55,617 nt of DNA from an archaeon GW2011_AR20 (GCA_000830315.1 CP010426.1:506743-562359), one strand, 5' to 3'. Shown: positions 32,323 through 40,423, numbered from the stretch's first letter. Translations and numbers: made by a program. The notes: generated by a model not told the origin, from the sequence alone.

Positions 32323-32739
32323 ATGAAAAAAATAATCTTACTATTAATTTTAACAATTGTTTTGTTTATAGCAGGATGCGATTTAGGCAATCAAAGTAAT
32401 ACAGAGACTGCCTCTTCATCAAATACTGGCGAAGGTAATGATGTTCTTTATGTTATCGAGATCACTTCAGAAGGTTTTAGCCCGAGTCCTTTAACAGTTA
32501 CCCAAGGAAGTACTGTAACTTGGATTAATAAAGATGCGAATGAGCACTGGCCAGCATCTGCAATGCACCCTACACATGCGATTTATCCAGAATCAGGAGG
32601 ATGCATCGGAAGCAAATTTGATGCATGTAAAGGATTAAAAGAAGGTGAGTCATGGAGTTTTACATTCAATGAAAAAGGAACTTGGAATTACCATGATCAT
32701 TTTGATGTAAGCAAATTCGGTAAAATAATTGTTGAGTAA
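32323..32739 (+). CDS. Cupredoxin-domain lipoprotein
   Basis: 138 residues from the ATG at 32323, which has a GGGGG SD and starts a signal peptide with a lipobox-like FIAGC19. After a Ser/Thr/Asn linker comes a cupredoxin: VIEITSEGFSPSPLTVTQGSTVTWINKDANEHWPAS with H75, then C94 and C102, and GTWNYHDHFDVSKFGKIIV with H124 and H126. It likely binds copper outside the membrane and could pass it to, or take electrons from, the disulfide system in the same operon. Confidence 0.85.
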   Translation: MKKIILLLILTIVLFIAGCDLGNQSNTETASSSNTGEGNDVLYVIEITSEGFSPSPLTVTQGSTVTWINKDANEHWPASAMHPTHAIYPESGGCIGSKFDACKGLKEGESWSFTFNEKGTWNYHDHFDVSKFGKIIVE

Positions 32740-32740
32740 A

Positions 32741-33103
32741 ATGGTTAGCAAAGACAATAAATATTTAATTTCTTTTTTTTTACGTTTAGCCTTGGCTTCT
32801 GTATTTTTATACGCGGCAATAGCTTCTTTTCTAACCCCGACTAATTGGACAGGATACTTACCACAGTGGTTAAAATACATTATTCCGGGAACAATATTAT
32901 TATTTGCTTTCTCATTTTATGAAATAATTCTCAGCTTGTGGCTATTATCTGGGAAAAAGATTTATTATGCGTCTATCTTGTCCACAGTTACGTTATTCTT
33001 AATTATAATAAGCAACATAAATAATTTAGATATTTTATTCAGGGATATTGCAATATTCTTTTCGGCAATTTCATTGGCAATATTGAGCAAGAAAGATGGC
33101 TGA
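32741..33103 (+). CDS. DoxX/MauE-like small membrane protein
   Basis: 120 residues from the ATG directly after the upstream stop. Four hydrophobic helices with RLALASVFLYAAIASFLTPTNWTGYLPQW, the DoxX-type first helix and loop, then FSFYEIILSLWLLSGKKIYYA. DoxX-family proteins act with thiol or quinone oxidoreductases. Its place between the cupredoxin and VKOR genes, overlapping the latter by 8 nt, supports a role in electron transfer from disulfide formation. Confidence 0.75.
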   Translation: MVSKDNKYLISFFLRLALASVFLYAAIASFLTPTNWTGYLPQWLKYIIPGTILLFAFSFYEIILSLWLLSGKKIYYASILSTVTLFLIIISNINNLDILFRDIAIFFSAISLAILSKKDG

Positions 33104-33512
33104 CACAACTTTTATGACAACATTTATTGTCCTGACAATCGGTGGTATCGTTAACGCGGGATATTTGCTAGTTAAACACTACCAGAAAAAACCTTTGGTA
33201 TGCCCATTAAACCACGATTGTAGCAAGGTTACAGAGAGCAAATGGGGGAAAATTTTTTTTATTAGAAATGAGGTTTTAGGATTGTTATTCTTTCTATTTT
33301 TATTTGCGAGCATATTAACCTTAATTTTTAATCCTGAATTAAGTATTTTAAGAACTTTAATATTGATAGCAACTTTTTTTGGTTTATTATTTTCCGTATT
33401 CTTGGTTTTATTACAAAAATATGTTATCAAGGATTATTGTTTTTACTGCCTAATTTCAGCTATAATCACTTTATTAATGTTTTTTAATAGTTTTTATTTA
33501 AATTATTCATAA
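33096..33512 (+). CDS. VKOR-family membrane disulfide-generating protein
   Basis: 138 residues with four helices. Loop cysteines C36 and C42 in VCPLNHDCSKVTESKWGKIFFIRNEVLG and the catalytic pair C115-F-Y-C118 in VIKDYCFYCLISA. VKOR homologues take electrons from DsbA-type proteins through the loop cysteines and CXXC and pass them to a quinone. The stop codon lies within the 9-bp target duplication of the insertion element that follows. Confidence 0.92.
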   Translation: MADTTFMTTFIVLTIGGIVNAGYLLVKHYQKKPLVCPLNHDCSKVTESKWGKIFFIRNEVLGLLFFLFLFASILTLIFNPELSILRTLILIATFFGLLFSVFLVLLQKYVIKDYCFYCLISAIITLLMFFNSFYLNYS

Positions 33513-33514
33513 AG
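33506..33514. repeat. Target-site duplication, left copy (element 1)
   Basis: TTCATAAAG, identical to 35953-35961 on the far side of the element; it includes the last bases and stop of the VKOR gene. Confidence 0.9.
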
Positions 33515-33656
33515 TGCATTGTTGCATCTACGGGTGTTTTAAATTAGAAAATAATAGTCTTTTGGATAAAGAATTATTTTATTTCAAATATGAATTAACA
33601 TCCATTCTAAATAATATCCTACATTTATTATTTCAAAAAATATTAAAATTTAATAG

Positions 33657-34682
33657 TCATACCTTTATTTCAAATTTTTCTTTATGATCTCTTGAAATTA
33701 TTTCTATATTTCCCTTTTTTAATCTAGCAGGTTCAACATACCAATAATATGGTGCTCTAGCAGGATCACTAAAAGATTTAATATTCTTTACTCTCCTTTT
33801 CTTTAGATCATACATTTTTATTTCATGTATTGTTTGTGGTCCAATGCCATTGTAATTTAATGTAAAGTCTTTATTGTAAACTTTATCTTCTAAAACACCA
33901 CCATTCCTAACAAACGGGTTTACGCCTAAACAGATATGTTTGTATGAATTACCACTATATATATCTATTATTCCAACTGAATCAAAAAAGACATCATCTC
34001 CGACCATTCCTAAAAAATCTATATGATCATTCTCTTCTACTTCGCTTCCATTAACGTTTATTGAATCTGGTTTTATATTAAAACCACATAATTTCCTTGA
34101 TTTATTTAACTTATCTATCCATATTAAGTTTCTACTAGCAGAATCATAAGCTACTATTCCATCATCACCATAAATATAACCCTCTGGAGGAACATTAGAT
34201 GATGCAAACCACTCTCCAGTATCCCTTCTATCATAACCTCTATGATATGGGACTATAACTAAACCATTTTGTATCTTTGCTTCTCTGAATCTTCTAAGTA
34301 TATCTTCAGAGTGATTTACATAACCTTCACCATAAAGTTTGAAATGATGCCACATTTGTGCAGTTTTTTTAGAGTCTCCATTGCCTTGCATTTTTATTAT
34401 TTCATAATTGGGGTTATCATCAATCTTAAAGAATTTTTTAACTTGCCCTTCTCTTGCAAAATAAAGACTATGCTTATAATTTTCTCCCCCCATAGGATAT
34501 TCTCCATGAATTAGAATGCCCTGTCTAAAATCAGCTTTATTTTCATCAGATATTTTTCCATCAGAATCAAAGTATACAGGTTTAACACTACCCCTTATTG
34601 TTTCATAATCCTCATATTTAGGTAGAGGTATTCTTATATTATGTTCTTTTTCCAATTTTTTAATTAATTTTTTTAATTCCAT
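33657..34682 (-). CDS. Hypothetical cargo protein of insertion element 1
   Basis: 341 residues, soluble, no signal peptide. Rich in Tyr, Gly, Asp and His: MGGENYKHSLYF, MWHHFKLYGEGYVNHSEDILRRF, VPYHRGYDRRDTGEWFASS, APYYWYVEPARLKKG. A mostly beta architecture seems likely. I recognise no family. It lies inside the terminal repeats of the element and is not needed for transposition by analogy with known ISs, so it is passenger DNA; a nuclease, sugar-active or defence role cannot be chosen from sequence alone. Confidence 0.6.
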   Translation of the reverse strand: MELKKLIKKLEKEHNIRIPLPKYEDYETIRGSVKPVYFDSDGKISDENKADFRQGILIHGEYPMGGENYKHSLYFAREGQVKKFFKIDDNPNYEIIKMQGNGDSKKTAQMWHHFKLYGEGYVNHSEDILRRFREAKIQNGLVIVPYHRGYDRRDTGEWFASSNVPPEGYIYGDDGIVAYDSASRNLIWIDKLNKSRKLCGFNIKPDSINVNGSEVEENDHIDFLGMVGDDVFFDSVGIIDIYSGNSYKHICLGVNPFVRNGGVLEDKVYNKDFTLNYNGIGPQTIHEIKMYDLKKRRVKNIKSFSDPARAPYYWYVEPARLKKGNIEIISRDHKEKFEIKV

Positions 34683-34764
34683 TTTATTGTCCCTAAATAT
34701 AACTATAACATACCCTTTATAAAGCTTTCTATTTATTTACTACTATAAAGTTAAGATAGAGAAA

Positions 34765-34905
34765 TCATTTCCTCTTTTTTAAGGTATTCCAATATGGAGA
34801 TTTACATTTAGGACATACAATTGGAGCTTCTTCCGTTCTTGTTATCCATTCATGCTCACATCTTTCACACTTGCACTCATAAACTTTGATTTCTTTTTTA
34901 CTCAT
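34765..34905 (-). CDS. Small zinc-ribbon protein in element 1
   Basis: 46 residues with four Cys pairs: C11-K-C13-x-x-C16 and C31-P-K-C34, framed by HEWITRTEEAPIVCPKCKSPYWN. A classic zinc ribbon of the small archaeal kind. It lies upstream of, and in the same direction as, the 341-residue cargo gene and may be a DNA- or RNA-binding helper. Confidence 0.7.
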   Translation of the reverse strand: MSKKEIKVYECKCERCEHEWITRTEEAPIVCPKCKSPYWNTLKKRK

Positions 34906-34960
34906 AAATATCTAATGGATGTCTTACTTTAAATAATTTACTATAATCATATAGTATAAC

Positions 34961-34976
34961 CGAAAGGTTTAAATAG
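34961..34976 (+). promoter_or_regulatory. BRE/TATA promoter of transposase 1
   Basis: CGAAAGGTTTAAATAG, the window's BRE/TATA consensus, about 37 nt before the ATG at 35013. A run of short AT-rich inverted repeats (GTATAC and TATAGTATA) lies between it and the ATG. Confidence 0.6.
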
Positions 34977-35012
34977 ATGTATACTTATAGTATATTATTA
35001 TAGGTATACAAT

Positions 35013-35912
35013 ATGAAACAAGAAATAATTTGTGAGAAATGCAACGGAAAGAACATTAAGAAAGACGGGATTAGGGAAACCAAAAATAGGGGTAAGGTTC
35101 AAAGGTATAAATGTAATAATTGTTCTTACAGATTTTCAATAGACGATGGTTTCTGGAAGATGAAAAACCATGAAGATAAAATTACTTCTTGTATTAATAT
35201 GTATTATGCTGGAATGTCATTAAGAAAAATACAAGAACATTTACAGATGTTTAATGTTAAAAATTCTCATTATTCAACTATCTATAGATGGATTATAAGA
35301 TATGTAGATATAATTAGCAAATTAACAGACAATTTACAAATTCAATCTGGAATAGAATTAATGTCCGATGAAATGGAATATCATAGATTAGGGGAACAAA
35401 ATTGGTTTGTTGATGTCATGGATACAGAAACTCGTTTTATGGTTTCTTCTGATTATATGAAAAGCAGGACAATAGAGAATTTAACTAAAGTTCTTAAGAA
35501 AAGTAAATCTGCAACTGGTGAGCAAGTAAAAATAATTACAACAGATGGATTACAAGGTTATCCAAGAGTTTTAAAGAAAACATTTAGTTTACAATCTCCT
35601 TACCATGCTTCTTCAAGAACGAAAAGTAAAATAATTCATAATGTTGTTATTGCTTCTGAACGTGGTTTTAATCATAAAATAGAAAGACTACATAATACGA
35701 TTAGAGACAGAACAAAAATAATGCGTTGCTTTCATGGAAGTTTGGAAAGTGCTAAAGCTATTATGAAAGGAATGGAAATTTACTATAATTTTGTTAGAAA
35801 ACACAAGGGAATAAATAATAAAACACCATCAGAAGAAGCTCTACCGGAATTAGCTTTAAGCAATAATAAATGGTTAAGTTTGATTAAGTTAAGTAAATTG
35901 GATAAAACTTAA
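35013..35912 (+). CDS. DDE transposase with N-terminal zinc finger (IS240/IS6-like fold)
   Basis: 299 residues. An N-terminal zinc finger like that of IS1 InsA (C8-x-x-C11 ... C33-N-N-C36 in KRYKCNNCSYRFS-type context), a helix-turn-helix middle (GMSLRKIQEHLQM), then a DDE catalytic domain: Asp in ELMSDEMEYHR, Asp in IITTDGLQGYPR, Glu in HKIERLHNTIRDR. All three acidic residues are present, so it may be active. It lies near the right inverted repeat of element 1 and is related to, but clearly different from, the transposase at 46140-47003. Confidence 0.9.
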   Translation: MKQEIICEKCNGKNIKKDGIRETKNRGKVQRYKCNNCSYRFSIDDGFWKMKNHEDKITSCINMYYAGMSLRKIQEHLQMFNVKNSHYSTIYRWIIRYVDIISKLTDNLQIQSGIELMSDEMEYHRLGEQNWFVDVMDTETRFMVSSDYMKSRTIENLTKVLKKSKSATGEQVKIITTDGLQGYPRVLKKTFSLQSPYHASSRTKSKIIHNVVIASERGFNHKIERLHNTIRDRTKIMRCFHGSLESAKAIMKGMEIYYNFVRKHKGINNKTPSEEALPELALSNNKWLSLIKLSKLDKT

Positions 35913-35952
35913 TTTTTTTGTTTAATTTAGCACCCGACAACGCAACAATGCA

Positions 35953-35961
35953 TTCATAAAG
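35953..35961. repeat. Target-site duplication, right copy (element 1)
   Basis: TTCATAAAG, identical to 33506-33514. It runs straight into the glutaredoxin promoter (AAAGATTTATAAAA), so the ancestral junction between VKOR and glutaredoxin can be read off by removing the element. Confidence 0.9.
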
Positions 35962-36005
35962 AAAGATTTATAAAAGACAAATTAAAATTTAAATGGGTGA
36001 ATAAA

Positions 36006-36251
36006 ATGACTAAAGAACATAAAGTTTCGCTCTACAGAACAAGATCCTGTATTTGGTGTCATAAAACCGCAGAATTATTTAAGGAAAAAGGAATAAAATT
36101 TAAGGAAGTCTGGGTTGATCAGGACCATAAAGCAGCTCAAGAAATGATCAAGAAAAGCGGGCAAATGGGCGTTCCAGTTATAGAGATAGACGGGCAAATT
36201 ATAGTTGGCTATGATGTTGAGGCATTTAAAAAATTATTAAAGTTTAATTAA
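36006..36251 (+). CDS. Glutaredoxin-like protein
   Basis: 81 residues from the ATG at 36006, which has SD GGTGA five bases upstream; a GTG at 35997 is weaker. HKVSLYRTRSC15IWC18HKTAELFKEKGIKFKEVWVDQD, then GQMGVPVIEIDGQIIVGYDVEAF with the cis-Pro and the GYD glutathione-type end. It reduces disulfides in the cytoplasm, probably with the thioredoxin reductase at 43303. It originally followed VKOR directly, before element 1 inserted, and has its own TATA box. Confidence 0.9.
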   Translation: MTKEHKVSLYRTRSCIWCHKTAELFKEKGIKFKEVWVDQDHKAAQEMIKKSGQMGVPVIEIDGQIIVGYDVEAFKKLLKFN

Positions 36252-36301
36252 ATGTATAAACTTCTCATTCTTTATTATTATAGAAATTGCTAAAAAATAA
36301 G

Positions 36302-36309
36302 TTTATATA
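36302..36309 (+). promoter_or_regulatory. TATA box of the aminotransferase gene
   Basis: TTTATATA, 40 nt before the ATG at 36349, preceded by an A-rich BRE-like stretch (AAAAAATAAG). Confidence 0.5.
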
Positions 36310-36348
36310 CTAATTATGATAATTTTAGATAATAAAAGAGTGGTATAA

Positions 36349-37698
36349 ATGAATAAATTTAAGAAATCTCAGGAATTATTTGATGAGGAATTAAAATATT
36401 TGCCTGGAGGAACTACGAGCAATGCAAGACTCTGGCATAATGTTTGTCCAACTGACATGCCTTGCGCCATATTTGCAAAGAAAGCTAAAGGTGCTTATTT
36501 ATGGGATGTTGATAATAACAAATATATTGATTATAGGTTAGGATATGGCCCAATAATTCTTGGTCATGCTTATCCTAAAGTTCTAAATGCAGTTAAAAAA
36601 GTCATGAAAGACGGAGAAGTTTTTGCTTTAAACAATGAGCTTGAGTTAAAATTAGCCAAAAAAATAAATAAAGCTGTTAAATGCGCTGAAATGATCAGAT
36701 ATGCAAATTCGGGAACAGAAGCGACAATGACTGCTGTTAGAGTTGCAAGGGCTTTTACAAAAAAAGACAAAATATTAAAATTTGAAGGGCATTATCATGG
36801 CCATCATGATTATGTTTTATTTTCATTAGCCAAGCATATTAAAAGCGATCTTGGAAAAAAACCGATTAATGCTTCTCTGGGGATTCCTAATTCAATAAGA
36901 AACTTGGTTTTTGCAGAAGAATGGAATGATTTTGATAATGTGGAAAAGACAATTAAGAGACATCATAAAGAAATTGCCTGTATAATATGCGAGCCAGTAA
37001 CAGGAAATTCTGCTGTTATTCCGCCTGAGCCGGGATTCTTAAATCATTTAAGGGAATTATGCAACAAATACAATATCGTTTTAATTTTTGATGAAGTTAA
37101 AACAGGATTTAGACTGAGCTTGGGGGGAGCCCAGGAAATTTATAATGTTAAGCCAGACTTGGCTACATTTGCAAAGGCGCTTGGCAACGGTTTTCCAATT
37201 GCCTTGGTTGCTGGAAAGAAAGAAATCATGGAATTGATTGGAACAGGAAGGGATCATGTGATTCATGGAGGAACTTATTCAGGAAATCCAATTTCAATGG
37301 CAGCTGCAAATTCTGTAATAGATGAGCTGCAGAGAAAAGAAGTTTTTGAAAGCATGGATATCTACGGAAGAAAGTTGATGAAGGGAATGCGGGAAACTTA
37401 TGATGATAATGATGTTGATGGAATTGTTCAAGGTTTTCCAACCATGTTCCAGACAATGTTTACCAGACGTGATAAGATTACAAACTGCAGGGCAGGAAAG
37501 TCCTGCGATTTTAATTATTTTGCCCTGTTGCAGGGCGAATTAGCAAGAAACGGGATTATGATAGATGAAGATCCAGAAGAGGCAATTTACATCAGTTACT
37601 CTCATAAACAGCATGATTTAAATAAGACGCTGCAGATTTTTGAAAACGCTGTAAAGAAAATAAAAAAAGTTAAAAAAACTTTGATTACTTTGAAATGA
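36349..37698 (+). CDS. Class III aminotransferase, glutamate-1-semialdehyde aminomutase-like
   Basis: 449 residues. PLP-fold signatures: LPGGTTSNAR and GYGPIILGHAYP early, RYANSGTEATMTAVRVARAFT, FEGHYHGHHDY, IICEPVTGNSAVIPPEPGFL, LIFDEVKTGFR, and the PLP lysine in ATFAKALGNGFPIAL. These match the HemL branch of class III enzymes, but no other haem gene is seen and this branch also includes amino-sugar and polyketide aminotransferases. The true substrate is open. The following tiny basic gene starts 9 bp after. Confidence 0.85.
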   Translation: MNKFKKSQELFDEELKYLPGGTTSNARLWHNVCPTDMPCAIFAKKAKGAYLWDVDNNKYIDYRLGYGPIILGHAYPKVLNAVKKVMKDGEVFALNNELELKLAKKINKAVKCAEMIRYANSGTEATMTAVRVARAFTKKDKILKFEGHYHGHHDYVLFSLAKHIKSDLGKKPINASLGIPNSIRNLVFAEEWNDFDNVEKTIKRHHKEIACIICEPVTGNSAVIPPEPGFLNHLRELCNKYNIVLIFDEVKTGFRLSLGGAQEIYNVKPDLATFAKALGNGFPIALVAGKKEIMELIGTGRDHVIHGGTYSGNPISMAAANSVIDELQRKEVFESMDIYGRKLMKGMRETYDDNDVDGIVQGFPTMFQTMFTRRDKITNCRAGKSCDFNYFALLQGELARNGIMIDEDPEEAIYISYSHKQHDLNKTLQIFENAVKKIKKVKKTLITLK

Positions 37699-37707
37699 GG
37701 TGGTAAA

Positions 37708-37821
37708 ATGGGTTATGACGAGCCAAGCTATGGAAGAAGAAAATCAAAACGCGATAAAAAGATGAAACGCCTGTTTAGGGTTTACAAAAAAGGCGGAAAA
37801 GAAAGAACAATGAATTATTAA
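37708..37821 (+). CDS. 37-residue basic protein
   Basis: The frame starts at an ATG with SD GAGGTGG and encodes MGYDEPSYGRR, then a Lys/Arg-rich helix (KSKRDKKMKRLFRVYKKGGKE) ending in RTMNY. It is tightly placed between the aminotransferase (9 bp) and the cupin (2 bp), so it is likely translated. Possible nucleic-acid-binding microprotein; no family recognised. Confidence 0.5.
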   Translation: MGYDEPSYGRRKSKRDKKMKRLFRVYKKGGKERTMNY

Positions 37822-37823
37822 AG

Positions 37824-38144
37824 ATGCGAAAAGGAAATATATACGGAAAAATTCCGAAAAAACTACCCAAAGAATTATTTAATACAATTATTTCTGGGAA
37901 TAAAATTAAAATAGAGAGAATAGTTTCAAAAAAACATAAAAGCCCCAAAGGATATTGGTATGATCAGAATGAAAACGAGTTTGTTATGATACTGAAAGGA
38001 AATGCAGAACTTACATTTATAGTTAATAAAAAATTTAAGAAATTAAAGATGCGGAAAGGAAATTATGTTAATATTCCTTCTCATCTTAAGCACAGGGTTG
38101 ATAAAACGAGCAAAGAAACAGTTTGGTTAGCAATATTTTATTAA
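37824..38144 (+). CDS. Cupin-domain protein
   Basis: 106 residues. A compact single cupin: HKSPKGYWYDQNENEFVMILKGNAELTF (motif 1 without the full His pair) and MRKGNYVNIPSHLKHRVDKTSKETVWLAIFY (motif 2 with one His). Metal ligands are only partly conserved. Such small cupins bind sugars or act as isomerases or dioxygenases. It is the last gene of the aminotransferase run, so a role in the same pathway is plausible. Confidence 0.75.
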   Translation: MRKGNIYGKIPKKLPKELFNTIISGNKIKIERIVSKKHKSPKGYWYDQNENEFVMILKGNAELTFIVNKKFKKLKMRKGNYVNIPSHLKHRVDKTSKETVWLAIFY

Positions 38145-38145
38145 A

Positions 38146-38171
38146 AAAATAAAAAAGAAGAAAAAAAAATT
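38146..38171 (-). terminator. U-rich terminator of the 20-residue peptide gene
   Basis: On the minus strand this is a long T-dominated stretch directly downstream of the peptide's stop; it can also end transcription from the convergent cupin gene. Confidence 0.45.
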
Positions 38172-38182
38172 TAAAGTCTAAT

Positions 38183-38245
38183 TTAACGTCTTTTTCTTGA
38201 CGATTTTCTTGATGCAGATGATCTTGAACTTTTTCTTGTTGCCAT
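38183..38245 (-). CDS. 20-residue Arg/Lys/Ser-rich microprotein
   Basis: A 20-codon frame, MATRKSSRSS then ASRKSSRKRR: 8 Ser and 9 Arg/Lys with no acidic residue. An SD GGAGGT stands at a good distance before the ATG and a TATA box about 35 nt upstream, with a T-tract after the stop, so it has a full set of expression signals in spite of its size. The composition recalls protamine-like or RNA-binding tails. Function unknown. Confidence 0.6.
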   Translation of the reverse strand: MATRKSSRSSASRKSSRKRR

Positions 38246-38275
38246 GAGAATACCTCCAATTTTTTATTGAGATTG

Positions 38276-38290
38276 CATATATAAACTTCT
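38276..38290 (-). promoter_or_regulatory. BRE/TATA promoter of the microprotein
   Basis: On the minus strand AGAAGTTTATATATG; TATA about 30-35 nt before the ATG at 38245, followed by SD GGAGGT (complement of 38251-38258). Confidence 0.55.
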
Positions 38291-38346
38291 ATTTAAATGT
38301 ATTCATTTCTTGAACTTAGTAAAATTTATTTTAATTATTCCGACGG

Positions 38347-38985
38347 TTAGCTCATTATAATTCTTGCATCAACAACAAACGCATTTTTGTCATTTACAAT
38401 TAGGGGATTAATATCCAGCTCAGAAATTTCAGGATGCTTAACCATAACCTCGTTGACTTTTGATATTGCATTTGCAACGTGTTTTAATTCTGAATTGTTT
38501 AATGTGCTATGAACCTTTGTTTCCTTAATCATCTCATTAATATCTTTTGCATCCAGCGGGCATATCCTCAGGCTGAAATCTTTTAGAACTTCTGTGTAAA
38601 TTCCGCCATTACCAAACAAAACAATTGGCCCAAAAGTGGTATCTTTTTTCCCCCCAATTATTATGCTTTTTCCATAAATATATTCTTTTACCAGGATTCC
38701 ATCTATTTTTAGTTTTTTCTGCCTGGCTAATTTCAGCAGTTCATCATAATTCTTTATTAATTCCTGCTCATTGTTCACAATTCTGACTCCATTTACAGAG
38801 CTTTTGTGCAATAATTCATCAGAAATCAACTTTAAAGTCAGGGGATAAATTTTTTTGGCAAACTCCAATGCATCATCTGCTTTTTTTGTTAATTTGCTAT
38901 TGCTGATTTTTAGGTATTTGCTTAGAAATTGCTCTGCCTTAACCTCATTATAAACTCTTGTGAAAGTAGACTTAATCCTCTTCAT
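38347..38985 (-). CDS. acdB: Acetyl-CoA synthetase (ADP-forming), beta subunit
   Basis: 212 residues, an ATP-grasp domain: KAEQFLSKYLK at the N-terminus, YPLTLKLISDELLHKSSVNGVRIV, ILVKEYIYGKSIIIGGKKDTTFGPIVLFGNGG, and HPEISELDINPLIVNDKNAFVVDARI at the C-terminus, the typical end. With the alpha subunit it converts acetyl-CoA, ADP and phosphate to acetate, CoA and ATP, a key energy step in fermentative archaea. It is divergent from the alpha gene rather than in an operon with it. Confidence 0.93.
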   Translation of the reverse strand: MKRIKSTFTRVYNEVKAEQFLSKYLKISNSKLTKKADDALEFAKKIYPLTLKLISDELLHKSSVNGVRIVNNEQELIKNYDELLKLARQKKLKIDGILVKEYIYGKSIIIGGKKDTTFGPIVLFGNGGIYTEVLKDFSLRICPLDAKDINEMIKETKVHSTLNNSELKHVANAISKVNEVMVKHPEISELDINPLIVNDKNAFVVDARIIMS

Positions 38986-39061
38986 TTTTTATATAACTTA
39001 AAAGGCATACGAATATTTAAATATATCTTATCATTATTAATTAGCAAAAAAGGACGTGAAA

Positions 39062-40423
39062 ATGGACTTAAACAAGTTTTTCAAGGCAAAAAGCATAGCA
39101 ATCATAGGAATTTCAAAAAATCCTAACAAAATTGGTCATTTAATCTTCCGCAACCTTGTTGAAAGCAATTTTCAGGGCAATTTATTTCTTGTTAATCCGA
39201 ATGCATACCAGGTCTTAAACAAAAAAGTGTACAAGAATGTTAATGATATTGAGCAAGAAATTGAGCTTGCGATTATAACCGTCCCTGCTAAAATAGTTCC
39301 GGGTGTGATAAAAGACTGTGGTAAAAAAAAGATTCAGAATGTGGTGATTATTACTTCAGGGTTCAGGGAAAGCGGCAATGAAAAATTGGAAGACGAGGTC
39401 AAATTATTATTGGGGAAATTCAAGATTAAATGCATTGGTGTGAATGCGCTTGGCGTTTATGATGCTTATTCCAGGCTCGATTCATTGTTTATTCCGCGTT
39501 ACAGAATGAAGCGCCCAAAGCAAGGAGGAATTTCATTTATTTCCCAGTCAGCATCAATGGGTTTGGCAATAATTGATTTAGCGACAACCCAAAGCTATGG
39601 CATTAGCAAGTTTATAAGCTATGGAAATGCAACTAATATAGATGAAAGCGATATTTTAGAATATTTGGGAGAGGATAAAGAAACAAAGATAATATGTGTT
39701 TATTTGCAGGGAATAAAAGACGGCCAGAAATTTATTAAGGTAGCAAAAAAAGTTTCTAAGCTAAAGCCTGTAATTATTGTCAAGGGTGGCATTAATCCAG
39801 AAGTTGAAAAAACCACATTTTCCCATACAGGTCATTTAGCAGGAAGCTATGAAGTTTATTTGGCAGCGTTTAAACAAAGTAATCTTATTTATACAGACTC
39901 ATTGCATGAAATGTTTAATTTTGCAAGAATACTTGAAAAGACAACTCCAAGCAAAGGAAACAGGATACAAATAATTACAAATGGAGGGGGTTATGGCATA
40001 TCTGCACTTGACAACATCATTAAAAATAATTTAAGAATAGCTGAGCTGGACAAAAAAACATTTTCGTCATTAAAAAAACAGCTTCATGATCTGGCTACAA
40101 TAAATAATTTAATTGATTTAAGCTCAAATGCCACTTCAAATGATTATAAGATAGCAATCGAATCGTGCCTGAATGACAACAATGTTGATGTGCTCTTATT
40201 AATGATACTTTACCAGATTCCGCTGATTGATTCAAGCATTTTAGATATCATAACAGACTTTAACAATCAAAAGAAGAAACCGATAATTGTTGTTTCAACA
40301 GGCGGCGAATTTACAGATGATTTGCGCAAGTCACTGGAAGAAAAAAATGTTATTACTTTTAATTATCCGGAAGAAGCTGTTTCATCAATAAAAGCCTTGG
40401 TTGATTATTATTCAAAGAAATAG
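39062..40423 (+). CDS. acdA: Acetyl-CoA synthetase (ADP-forming), alpha subunit
   Basis: 453 residues from the ATG at 39062 (a GTG lies two codons earlier). A CoA-binding Rossmann domain (FFKAKSIAIIGISKNPNKIGHLIFRNL), then succinyl-CoA-ligase-like domains with ISFISQSASMGLAI and the phosphohistidine loop TFSHTGHLAGSYEVY. Together with the divergent beta subunit it makes ATP from acyl-CoA. Length is normal for the separate alpha subunit. The divergent promoter region at 38986-39050 carries a TTTAAATA box. Confidence 0.93.
   Translation: MDLNKFFKAKSIAIIGISKNPNKIGHLIFRNLVESNFQGNLFLVNPNAYQVLNKKVYKNVNDIEQEIELAIITVPAKIVPGVIKDCGKKKIQNVVIITSGFRESGNEKLEDEVKLLLGKFKIKCIGVNALGVYDAYSRLDSLFIPRYRMKRPKQGGISFISQSASMGLAIIDLATTQSYGISKFISYGNATNIDESDILEYLGEDKETKIICVYLQGIKDGQKFIKVAKKVSKLKPVIIVKGGINPEVEKTTFSHTGHLAGSYEVYLAAFKQSNLIYTDSLHEMFNFARILEKTTPSKGNRIQIITNGGGYGISALDNIIKNNLRIAELDKKTFSSLKKQLHDLATINNLIDLSSNATSNDYKIAIESCLNDNNVDVLLLMILYQIPLIDSSILDIITDFNNQKKKPIIVVSTGGEFTDDLRKSLEEKNVITFNYPEEAVSSIKALVDYYSKK

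Larger units (their letters stand above)
33515..35952. mobile_element. Cargo-carrying insertion element 1 (IS6/IS1-like), 2438 bp
   Basis: Terminal inverted repeats at 33515-33536 and 35931-35952: the outer 11 bases TGCATTGTTGC match perfectly and the inner CGGGTG also matches (18 of 22 in all). The element is flanked by perfect 9-bp direct repeats TTCATAAAG. It contains a DDE transposase (35013-35912), a 341-residue unknown protein on the other strand and a small zinc ribbon. The clean target duplication implies a fairly recent insertion. Confidence 0.88.

Noticed and set aside
36349-37698. Naming the aminotransferase HemL
   Set aside because: Motifs match the family but no haem-pathway neighbour is present and the subgroup has several functions.
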